Below, piece by piece: positions 1-5,431 of a stretch of DNA of 5,431 nt. This DNA comes from Bacteroidota bacterium (GTDB lineage: Bacteria; Bacteroidota; Bacteroidia; Flavobacteriales; Flavobacteriaceae). The stretch covers positions 1 through 5,431 of the forward strand of contig SBFL01000191.1 in NCBI GenBank assembly GCA_006227965.1. The letters run 5' to 3'. Under the pieces are notes generated by a model. The model saw only the letters and a list, made by a program, of their open reading frames with translations, searched no databases and was not told the origin of the DNA. The position numbers and the translations under genes were made by a program. Within the stretch, counting starts at the first letter, position 1; the number at the start of each line of letters is the position of its first letter.

Positions 1-27
1 TTCTTGTCCCCAAAGGCGTGATTTGTA

Positions 28-58
28 TTGGTTTCTTTGGCTGCTTTGGCTACCTTTG
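28..58 (+). promoter_or_regulatory. Putative Bacteroidota-type promoter of the glutaryl-CoA dehydrogenase gene
   Basis: TACCTTTG at 51-58 matches the Bacteroidota -7 consensus TAnnTTTG exactly. A TTG at 28-30 lies 20 nt upstream, as expected for the -33 element of the primary sigma factor in this phylum. The box ends 16 nt before the ATG at 75, which predicts a very short leader of roughly 10 nt. No good Shine-Dalgarno is present: the only purine-rich stretch, GCAGG at 70-74, abuts the ATG. The box sits within a run of CTTTG repeats, so a chance match is possible. Confidence 0.5.
35..58. repeat. Short phased direct repeat (CTTTGGCT twice, then CTTTG)
   Basis: CTTTGGCT occurs at 35-42 and again at 44-51, and CTTTG follows at 54-58. 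Start positions are 9 and 10 bp apart, close to one helical turn. The repeat fills the spacer and -7 box of the predicted promoter. It could be a regulator binding site, or simple low-complexity sequence without function. Confidence 0.35.
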
Positions 59-74
59 ACCGAAATTACGCAGG

Positions 75-1253
75 ATGAAACCAGATCTTTTTGAAGCCCC
101 GGATTACTATCAGCTGGACGATTTATTTTCGGAGGAACACAAGCTTGTAAGGGATGCCGCCAGGAGTTGGGTCAAACGGGATATCAGCCCGATCATTGAA
201 GAATATGCCCAAAAGGCTGAATTTCCAACACAGATCATTAACGGACTTGCTGAAATTGGTGCCTTTGGCCCGTATATTCCGGCTGAATATGGGGGCGCAG
301 GGCTGGATCAGATCAGTTATGGTCTCATCATGCAGGAAATTGAAAGGGGAGACAGTGGAGTGCGTTCCACAGCCTCTGTACAGTCTTCCCTTGTCATGTA
401 TCCAATCTATGCTTACGGGACAGAAGAGCAGCGTAAAAAATACCTGCCCCGTCTGGCCAGCGGCGAGTTGATGGGCTGTTTCGGGCTTACCGAACCGGAC
501 CACGGTTCGAACCCCGGAGGAATGGTGACCAACTTCAAGGATAAAGGAGATCATTTTCTGTTGAACGGGGCAAAACTATGGATATCCAACGCGCCCTTTG
601 CCGATATAGCGATTGTCTGGGCCAAGGATGAAGGGGGCAGGATCCACGGCCTGGTAGTTGAAAGGGGTATGGAAGGCTTTTCCACCCCTGAGACTCACAA
701 TAAGTGGTCCCTCAGGGCTTCTGCCACAGGGGAACTGATTTTCGACAACGTCAAAGTACCCAAGGAAAACCTGCTGCCGGGCAAAAACGGCCTGGGGGCA
801 CCCCTTGGATGCCTTGATTCGGCCCGGTACGGGATTGCCTGGGGCGCTATTGGGGCAGCTATGGACTGCTATGATACGGCCCTGCGCTATGCACGGGAGC
901 GAATTCAGTTTGACAAGCCCATTGCCGCCACCCAGCTGCAGCAGAAGAAGCTGGCAGAAATGATTACCGAGATTACCAAGGCACAACTGCTGGCCTTCCG
1001 CCTCGGCCAACTGAAGAACGAGGGACGGGCCACCACTGCCCAGATCTCAATGGCCAAGCGGAACAATGTGGACATGGCGATCCGGATTGCACGGGAAGCA
1101 AGGCAGGTGCTCGGCGGAATGGGGATTACCGGGGAATACCCCATCATGAGGCACATGATGAACCTGGAATCCGTCATCACCTATGAAGGCACCCACGACA
1201 TCCACCTGCTCATAACCGGAGCCGATATCACCGGAATTAACGCCTTCAAATAG
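75..1253 (+). CDS. gcdH: Glutaryl-CoA dehydrogenase (acyl-CoA dehydrogenase family)
   Basis: A cytoplasmic FAD flavoprotein predicted to oxidise and decarboxylate glutaryl-CoA to crotonyl-CoA and CO2, the step shared by lysine and tryptophan breakdown. At 392 residues it has full family length without the mitochondrial presequence. The acyl-CoA dehydrogenase N-terminal, middle and C-terminal domains are all present. FGLTEPDHGSNPGG (136-149) is the middle-domain signature, and the segment around LWISNAPFAD (168-177) follows. Residues that define GCDH are conserved: the catalytic base in TYEGTHDIH is Glu371 (human Glu370), and Glu90, Arg97 and Ser98 in ERGDSGVRS match human Glu87, Arg94 and Ser95, which handle the substrate gamma-carboxylate. 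These favour GCDH over a short-chain acyl-CoA dehydrogenase. The start at 75 fits the family N-terminus and lies 16 nt after a -7 box. The gene is monocistronic here and meets the kinase gene tail to tail. Confidence 0.93.
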   Translation: MKPDLFEAPDYYQLDDLFSEEHKLVRDAARSWVKRDISPIIEEYAQKAEFPTQIINGLAEIGAFGPYIPAEYGGAGLDQISYGLIMQEIERGDSGVRSTASVQSSLVMYPIYAYGTEEQRKKYLPRLASGELMGCFGLTEPDHGSNPGGMVTNFKDKGDHFLLNGAKLWISNAPFADIAIVWAKDEGGRIHGLVVERGMEGFSTPETHNKWSLRASATGELIFDNVKVPKENLLPGKNGLGAPLGCLDSARYGIAWGAIGAAMDCYDTALRYARERIQFDKPIAATQLQQKKLAEMITEITKAQLLAFRLGQLKNEGRATTAQISMAKRNNVDMAIRIAREARQVLGGMGITGEYPIMRHMMNLESVITYEGTHDIHLLITGADITGINAFK

Positions 1254-1259
1254 GTTTCA

Positions 1260-2312
1260 CTACAGGATTTTGCTGAGAATGCCTTCCATTTCAGCAAGTG
1301 CCCCCCTGGCCTTGTCTGCAAACCCAAGGAGGTTTTTTGCACGCACCAGGTTTTGGCCGGGATAGGCTGTCCGGTAATGTTTGTCCCCCAATAAATGATC
1401 TGCAAGGGCCCGGATTCCGTGGAGTGTTGGCATCAGGACCACGCCATGGTGGAGCCACCGGGCTTCCTTTCCTTCTATTTTAAACCCACTTTCCTGCCAA
1501 CCCCGTACATAGGCCTCAAACATATTCAGATCCACCTGAACCCGTTCGCGGGTTGGGTAGGATTCAGGCAGGGGATTCACCAGGGTTCGGGCAGCATCCC
1601 CGAAATCGTACAGAAGGTGCCCGGGCATTAGGGTATCCAGGTCGATGAGGCAAAGACCCTTTTCTGTGGCAAGGTCGAACAGGAAATTGCTCAGTTTGGT
1701 ATCGTTGTGGCAGATCCGTATCGGAAATTCTAAGATGGGGATTTTACGGCAGAAGGCAATCAGGTCCTGACTTAAGTCCAGTTCCGTTCCAGCTTCCTCA
1801 GCACGATCCGCTACCCCCCTGGAAATGGCCTGCTCAAGCTCCTGTGCCCGCCAGGAGAGGTCGTGGAAACGGGGAAGGGGGGTGAGCAGCCTTTCGACCG
1901 GTGCACCGCAGACCAATTGATGGAAGCATCCCAGAATCCTTCCGGCCTCCCTGCTTACCGCCGGACTGTCCGTGCTTTCGAGGGTTCCGGAGTTCCCGAT
2001 GTAGCGGAACAAACGCCATACTTCCCCCGATTCGGTTTCCAGCCAGGGGGTTCCTTCAAGGGTGTGTTCCAGCTTCAGTGCGGTATAGGAAGGGCCCTGC
2101 AGAAACGGGAGCATCAGCACGAGGTTTTCCATGACCTGCCTTACCTGCGGAAAAACACCGGTATTGATTTTTTGCAGGATATATACGGGGCTGCCAAGGA
2201 CAGTTACCCGATACGTATCATTGATGTACCCATGGGAAACCCGCTCCAGCACAGTTTCGCAATTCTCCAGCCCAAAACGGGAAAGGATAGCTGGGACATT
2301 GGCAGGAGGCAT
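1260..2312 (-). CDS. NahK-like sugar 1-kinase (aminoglycoside phosphotransferase fold)
   Basis: A 350-residue APH-fold kinase predicted to phosphorylate the anomeric hydroxyl of a free sugar with ATP, most likely N-acetylgalactosamine or N-acetylglucosamine. The N-lobe carries VSHGYINDTYRV (25-36) as nucleotide loop and ILQKIN (45-50) with the likely ATP-contacting lysine, Lys48. The catalytic loop HNDTKLSN (202-209) has Asp204 as catalytic base, and IDLDTLMPG (223-231) supplies the metal ligand at Asp224 or Asp226, followed by YDFGDA (235-240). HNDTK plus DLDT and YDFGDA is the pattern of bifidobacterial NahK, and the length (about 359 in NahK) agrees. It is second in an operon, 12 bp after the nucleotidyltransferase stop, with no visible Shine-Dalgarno. 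An AmgK-type MurNAc kinase or another anomeric kinase remains possible; substrate is not proven by sequence. It is not evidence of antibiotic resistance. Confidence 0.82.
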   Translation of the reverse strand: MPPANVPAILSRFGLENCETVLERVSHGYINDTYRVTVLGSPVYILQKINTGVFPQVRQVMENLVLMLPFLQGPSYTALKLEHTLEGTPWLETESGEVWRLFRYIGNSGTLESTDSPAVSREAGRILGCFHQLVCGAPVERLLTPLPRFHDLSWRAQELEQAISRGVADRAEEAGTELDLSQDLIAFCRKIPILEFPIRICHNDTKLSNFLFDLATEKGLCLIDLDTLMPGHLLYDFGDAARTLVNPLPESYPTRERVQVDLNMFEAYVRGWQESGFKIEGKEARWLHHGVVLMPTLHGIRALADHLLGDKHYRTAYPGQNLVRAKNLLGFADKARGALAEMEGILSKIL

Positions 2313-2324
2313 TTCAGGTTGATT

Positions 2325-3215
2325 TTATGAAGGGTCCCAAAGAGGGGAGGGATATTTTCCTTCCGTGGAAAGGTCCTGCAGGGCCTGTACAGCCAGATCC
2401 TTGTCTGCCGCATAGGTAACCCCGAACCACTGGCTCTCAGACGGGATGACTTCAACATTGGCACTGCCGGTGCGAAGCATGTCCTGGATCACGAACGGGA
2501 GGTAGATTTCCCCTTTGGCCGGGTCTTCTGCCGTGGAAAGGAATTCCCGGAAATCCGATTCGATCTTGGGGAAAAGGGACGGTTGGCAAACCCAGAAATT
2601 CATACTTACCAACTCCTCCCCGGTAAACGTAAGACCGCTGTCCGCATCCCGGATCCGGCCTTCCCGGTCCTCAATCTCAATTCGTTCATCCACGGATACC
2701 AGGGAAGAACCTTCCCGGCTGCACACGCCCCGTGATACGGATCCATGGGGCGAGAGCGTGTCTTTCAGGGTGTAGGCCACCAGACCGAATGCATCCCGCC
2801 CCCTGCCGTCCTGCATAAAAGCGGCGGCCCGTGCATAGGCCTCCTGCCCGTAATAGTCGTCTGCATTGATCGCCACAAAGGGATTTGCAATGACGTTTCG
2901 GGCCGTCCATACGGCATGGGCCGTCCCCCAGGGTTTCGGTCGTTCTCCGGCAAACTGACTGCCTGCGGGCAGGTCGGTGAGTTCCTGGGCAAGCACATCG
3001 AGGCTTACGTGGGAGGGTAGTCGCCTGCTTAGGTATTCCCTGAGGAATTCCACATTGTCCCTTTGTGTAATCACCACGATGTGGTCAAAGCCATTGGAGA
3101 TGGCGTCGTAGATGCTGAATTCCATCAGGAATTCGCCTTTGGGGCCGAGATCGTCGAATTGTTTCAGTTTTCCGTAGCGGCTTCCTTTACCGGCTGCCAT
3201 CAGGAGTAAGGTCAT
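2325..3215 (-). CDS. Sugar-1-phosphate nucleotidyltransferase
   Basis: A 296-residue cytoplasmic protein of the NTP-transferase (GT-A-like, Rossmann) family, predicted to join a sugar 1-phosphate to an NTP, giving an NDP-sugar and pyrophosphate. The N-terminal LLMAAGKGSRYG (4-15) is the nucleotide-binding loop. The usual PLT...PK stretch is replaced by KLKQFDDLGPKGEF, with Pro25-Lys26 as the likely counterpart, a form seen in nucleotidyltransferases paired with APH-like kinases. KPWGTAHAV (94-102) and NADDYYG (117-123) supply base-recognition and metal-binding residues, with Asp119 or Asp120 as metal ligand. VSMNFWVC (203-210), KGEIYLP (224-230) and QWFGVTYAADK (252-262) complete the sugar-binding half. 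It is longer than MurU-type enzymes (about 220). As first gene of a two-gene operon with the sugar kinase, it probably uses that enzyme's product. Nucleotide and sugar specificity cannot be read from sequence. Confidence 0.82.
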   Translation of the reverse strand: MTLLLMAAGKGSRYGKLKQFDDLGPKGEFLMEFSIYDAISNGFDHIVVITQRDNVEFLREYLSRRLPSHVSLDVLAQELTDLPAGSQFAGERPKPWGTAHAVWTARNVIANPFVAINADDYYGQEAYARAAAFMQDGRGRDAFGLVAYTLKDTLSPHGSVSRGVCSREGSSLVSVDERIEIEDREGRIRDADSGLTFTGEELVSMNFWVCQPSLFPKIESDFREFLSTAEDPAKGEIYLPFVIQDMLRTGSANVEVIPSESQWFGVTYAADKDLAVQALQDLSTEGKYPSPLWDPS

Positions 3216-3234
3216 TACAATCTTGTTTTGGGCC

Positions 3235-3267
3235 CTAAATTAAGGTTTTGAGAGGGAAAACTACGAA
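3235..3267 (-). promoter_or_regulatory. Weak candidate promoter for the nucleotidyltransferase-kinase operon
   Basis: On the minus strand TAATTTAG (3242-3235) matches TAnnTTTG at all but one fixed base. TTCG (3267-3264) lies 21 nt upstream as a one-mismatch -33 element. The box ends 19 nt before the ATG at 3215, close to the 16-17 nt seen for the two better promoters here. A second near match, TAGTTTTC, lies at 3263-3256. Neither is perfect. Confidence 0.25.
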
Positions 3268-3282
3268 TGAGTAAAGGATTTC

Positions 3283-3297
3283 CTAACTTCCGGTTAG
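3283..3297. repeat. Inverted repeat CTAAC-N5-GTTAG in the divergent intergenic region
   Basis: CTAAC (3283-3287) and GTTAG (3293-3297) form a perfect 5-bp inverted repeat around TTCCG. One mismatch outward, TTT (3279-3281) can also pair with AAA (3299-3301). It lies 24 nt before the GH109 start and about 70 nt before the nucleotidyltransferase start. No T-tract follows it on either strand close enough to suggest a terminator. It could be an operator for one or both divergent units, but such short repeats occur by chance. Confidence 0.3.
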
Positions 3298-3321
3298 AAA
3301 ACTTAATCTGAATCTTACAGT

Positions 3322-4680
3322 ATGGAATCCAGAAGGTCCTTCCTCCAGAAAACCGCCCTGGCCACAACCGCCTTGGGGCTTTTCCCGGCTGGGCAGTATG
3401 CTTTTAATTCAATGCAGGAGCTACCTGTTCTTCGGGTGGGGCTTATCGGGGTGGGCCTCAGGGGAACCAACCACCTGAATAACCTGCTCTTGCGGGAAGA
3501 TGTATCGATTACCGCCCTTTGCGATACGGATCCCTCCCGCCTGGAACTCTGTTCCGGACTCATAGAAAAGTCCGGGAAACCAAAGGCGCAGACCTTTGGC
3601 GAACTTCCTTATTCCTACCGGGACCTGCTCGCCCTGGAAAATGTGGATGCCGTGGTGATTTCCACCCCCTGGCAGTGGCATACCCCCATGGCCGTGGATG
3701 CCATGAAGGCAGGGAAATACACCGGCCTGGAAGTATCTGCGGCCATGACCCTGGAGGAATGCTGGGACCTGGTCAATACCCATGAGAACACCGGGACTCA
3801 CCTGATGCTCCTTGAAAACGTGAACTACAGGAGGGATATCCTCGCTGTGCTTCGCATGGTGCGGGAAGGGGTTTTCGGGGAAATGGTGCATTTCAGGTGC
3901 GGCTACCAGCACGACCTCAGGGAGGTGAAATTCAACAATGGGAAGCAGCCGTACGGAGGCGGCGTGGAATTTGGGGAAAAGGCCATTTCCGAAGCGCGCT
4001 GGAGGACGGAATATTCCCTGAAACGGAATGCTGATGTGTACCCGACGCACGGGTTGGGACCGGTGGCGGTTATGGCTGATGTGAACCGCGGGAACCGGCT
4101 GCTGAGCCTAACTTCCAACGCTACAAAGGCCATCGGACTGCATAACCACATCGTTCAAAAAGGTGGAAAAGAGCACCCGAATGCAGCCCTGAAATTCAAG
4201 CAGGGAGATGTTATCACCTCTACTATTGAAACCGCCCGGGGAGAAACAATCATTGTCACCCATGATTGCAACCTCCCGCGTCCCTATTCTCTCGGATTTC
4301 GTGTACAGGGGGCCAAAGGCCTGTGGGAGGTGGATGGCAGCCGCATCTACATCGAGGGGAAATCCGCCCCCCACCGGTGGGATGAAGCAGATCCCTGGCT
4401 GGACAGGTATGACCATCCCCTCTGGCAGAAGTACGGGGAGTACGCCTCCGGCTCTGGCCATGGGGGCATGGATTTCTTTGTGTTGCACGCCTTTGTGGAA
4501 TCTGCCAGAAAAGGAGTTTCACCCCCTATTGATGTGTATGATGCGGCGAGCTGGAGTGCAGTTACCCCTCTTTCCGAACGCTCTATAGCGGAAAATGGGG
4601 CTCCCCAGTTTTTTCCTGATTTTACCAGGGGAAAGTGGATGCAGCGCAAGCCCTATAACTGGATCAAGGACTCCTATTAA
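3322..4680 (+). CDS. GH109 glycosidase, probable NAD-dependent alpha-N-acetylgalactosaminidase, Tat-exported
   Basis: A 452-residue Gfo/Idh/MocA-fold protein closely resembling Elizabethkingia meningoseptica NagA, founder of GH109. That family hydrolyses terminal GalNAc glycosides through an NAD-dependent redox mechanism with tightly bound cofactor. The N-terminus SRRSFLQK (3-10) plus a hydrophobic stretch to about residue 22 is a Tat signal, fitting export of a folded, cofactor-loaded enzyme. GVGLRG (43-48) is the NAD-binding glycine motif. Residues matching the NagA active site as I recall it are all present at near-constant offset: Glu165 (E149), Tyr195 in GYQHD (Y179), Arg228 in WRT (R213), Tyr240 and His243 in YPTHG (Y225, H228), and Tyr322 in RPYSLG (Y307). 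The C-terminal SGHGGMDFF and TPLSERSIAENGAPQ segments also match. It diverges from the sugar kinase operon. Other N-acetylhexosamine substrates are possible, but the intact pocket argues for GalNAc. No Shine-Dalgarno is seen. Confidence 0.88.
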   Translation: MESRRSFLQKTALATTALGLFPAGQYAFNSMQELPVLRVGLIGVGLRGTNHLNNLLLREDVSITALCDTDPSRLELCSGLIEKSGKPKAQTFGELPYSYRDLLALENVDAVVISTPWQWHTPMAVDAMKAGKYTGLEVSAAMTLEECWDLVNTHENTGTHLMLLENVNYRRDILAVLRMVREGVFGEMVHFRCGYQHDLREVKFNNGKQPYGGGVEFGEKAISEARWRTEYSLKRNADVYPTHGLGPVAVMADVNRGNRLLSLTSNATKAIGLHNHIVQKGGKEHPNAALKFKQGDVITSTIETARGETIIVTHDCNLPRPYSLGFRVQGAKGLWEVDGSRIYIEGKSAPHRWDEADPWLDRYDHPLWQKYGEYASGSGHGGMDFFVLHAFVESARKGVSPPIDVYDAASWSAVTPLSERSIAENGAPQFFPDFTRGKWMQRKPYNWIKDSY

Positions 4681-4734
4681 GGGTTGCATAGCTTTATCCC
4701 CGGGCGTTACCGTATGTAAACCTGATTTATGTCA

Positions 4735-4765
4735 TATGCCGGTCCGCCTGCCTGGACTAGTTTTG
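4735..4765 (+). promoter_or_regulatory. Putative Bacteroidota-type promoter of hemN
   Basis: TAGTTTTG at 4758-4765 matches TAnnTTTG exactly. TATG at 4735-4738, 19 nt upstream, is a one-mismatch -33 element (TTTG). The box ends 17 nt before the ATG at 4783. This implies that hemN is transcribed separately from the GH109 gene and that the in-frame ATG at 4729 lies upstream of the transcript start. No FNR-type palindrome was seen in the 102-bp spacer, and no convincing terminator for GH109. Confidence 0.5.
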
Positions 4766-4782
4766 TAGGAAACAGCAGCAAC

Positions 4783-5431
4783 ATGTGTGATCTCGTCCAG
4801 AAATACAACGTTCCTGGCCCGCGATATACGAGTTATCCTACCGTCCCGTACTGGGACCTGGATTCCTTCTCGGGAAAAAAATGGGAGGAAAGTGTCCGTC
4901 GCTCCTTTGAGGAAAGCAATGATAAAACGGGTATCAGTTTGTATATCCACCTGCCTTTTTGTGAAAGCATGTGCACTTTTTGCGGATGCCACAAGCGCAT
5001 TACACGCCGGCACAGCGTGGAAATCCCTTATATCGACGCCCTACTGAAGGAATGGGAGCTCTACAGAAAGCTTTTCGGCAGGCGTCCGGTAATTCGCGAA
5101 CTACACTTTGGCGGGGGTACTCCCACGTTTTTTTCGCCGGAAAACCTGCAAATGTTGCTCCGTGGAATATTCAGGTTTGCAGACCGGGCCCCGGATTGGG
5201 AATTCAGTTTTGAAGGACACCCCATGAATACCAGCAGGGAACACCTCAGGGTCCTCTACGAGGCTGGTTTCCGCAGGGTTTCATATGGGGTGCAGGATTA
5301 CAATGAGACTGTGCAGCGCGCCATCAACCGTATACAACCCTTTGAACAAGTAGCCGAGATTACAAGGATTTCCCGGGAAGAGGGATATACTTCGGTAGGC
5401 CATGATATCATTTACGGACTCCCATGTCAGA
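4783..5431 (+). CDS. hemN: Oxygen-independent coproporphyrinogen III dehydrogenase HemN, 5' part only
   Basis: A radical SAM enzyme that converts coproporphyrinogen III to protoporphyrinogen IX by two oxidative decarboxylations without oxygen, in cytoplasmic haem synthesis. The frame is open to the window edge, giving 216 codons, about half of the usual 450 or so residues. YNVPGPRYTSYPTVPYWD (8-25) is the HemN N-terminal segment. The cluster motif C-x3-C-x2-C-x-C is Cys60, Cys64, Cys67 and Cys69; the fourth cysteine marks true HemN rather than HemW-like relatives. HFGGGTPT (108-115) is the SAM-binding glycine motif, followed by FEGHP, YGVQDYN and DIIYGLP as in E. coli HemN (EVDP, MGVQDFN, DLIYGLP). 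The start at 4783 is preferred over an in-frame ATG at 4729 because homologues begin near here and the promoter lies between. AGGA at 4767-4770 is a distant, weak ribosome site. Confidence 0.93.
   Translation, partial: MCDLVQKYNVPGPRYTSYPTVPYWDLDSFSGKKWEESVRRSFEESNDKTGISLYIHLPFCESMCTFCGCHKRITRRHSVEIPYIDALLKEWELYRKLFGRRPVIRELHFGGGTPTFFSPENLQMLLRGIFRFADRAPDWEFSFEGHPMNTSREHLRVLYEAGFRRVSYGVQDYNETVQRAINRIQPFEQVAEITRISREEGYTSVGHDIIYGLPCQ

Larger units (their letters stand above)
3216..3321. other. Divergent intergenic region between the salvage operon and the GH109 gene
   Basis: These 106 bp separate the start codons of two diverging genes and must carry both promoters unless these lie inside the coding regions. 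The region is AT-richer than its flanks. It holds a GGGCCC palindrome at 3231-3236, the weak minus-strand promoter candidate and the CTAAC/GTTAG inverted repeat. I found no TAnnTTTG match on the plus strand for GH109, so that promoter is unassigned. Confidence 0.6.

Noticed and set aside
1..65. Possible coding remnant at the left edge: plus frame 1 ends at TGA 19-21, and the minus strand reads SKVAKAAKETN-like codons
   Set aside because: The plus fragment is only six codons. The minus frame has an upstream stop at 66-68 and no ATG, GTG or TTG start before the edge, so neither can be supported as a gene.
576..1010. Antisense open frames within gcdH (including 123-554 and 905-1180)
   Set aside because: Low-complexity, Cys- and Ser-rich shadow products opposite a strongly conserved enzyme.
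1863..2330. 155-residue plus-strand open frame opposite the kinase
   Set aside because: It lies wholly over the kinase gene and runs past its start. It has no family resemblance, promoter or ribosome site.
3421..4050. 209-residue open frame on the minus strand, antisense to the GH109 gene
   Set aside because: The plus-strand frame is a clear GH109 protein over this stretch. The antisense product has no recognisable domain, and is rich in Gly, His, Pro and Phe as expected for a shadow frame.
4681..4730. Possible terminator after the GH109 gene (CCCCGGGC and GTTAC/GTAAAC half-matches)
   Set aside because: The stems are short or bulged and no T-tract follows, so there is no convincing intrinsic terminator.
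4732..5013. 93-residue minus-strand open frame overlapping the hemN start
   Set aside because: The plus frame carries the HemN cysteine motif in the same region; the antisense frame has no recognisable features.

Overview
The window looks like chromosomal DNA from a Bacteroidota species, most likely a flavobacterium of moderately high GC (by eye a little over 50%; a Robiginitalea-like genome would fit). This rests on the character of the proteins: a GCDH-type acyl-CoA dehydrogenase, a GH109 protein resembling Elizabethkingia NagA, and a HemN with the N-terminus and EGHP motif I associate with Bacteroidota. It also rests on two promoter-like sites matching the Bacteroidota -7 consensus TAnnTTTG, each 16-17 nt before a start codon, and on the lack of strong Shine-Dalgarno sequences. 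The genus is inference.

Layout: 1-74 is a short upstream region with a promoter. 75-1253 (+) encodes a glutaryl-CoA dehydrogenase. It is convergent, with a 6-bp gap, to a two-gene minus-strand operon: a nucleotidyltransferase (3215-2325) followed by a NahK/APH-fold sugar kinase (2312-1260), 12 bp apart. A 106-bp divergent intergenic region (3216-3321) separates this operon from a plus-strand GH109 glycosidase with a Tat-type signal (3322-4680). After a 102-bp spacer with a promoter, hemN (anaerobic coproporphyrinogen III dehydrogenase) starts at 4783 and runs off the right edge.

The centre of the window reads as a possible amino-sugar salvage module. The exported NAD-dependent GH109 enzyme would release terminal N-acetylgalactosamine. 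A cytoplasmic anomeric kinase would make the sugar 1-phosphate, and the nucleotidyltransferase would activate it to an NDP-sugar. Each activity is family-level knowledge; the joined pathway is inference. The flanking gcd and hemN genes are ordinary metabolic genes with no evident link to it. I see no mobile element, CRISPR array, tRNA or rRNA. The other longer open frames are antisense shadows of these five genes.
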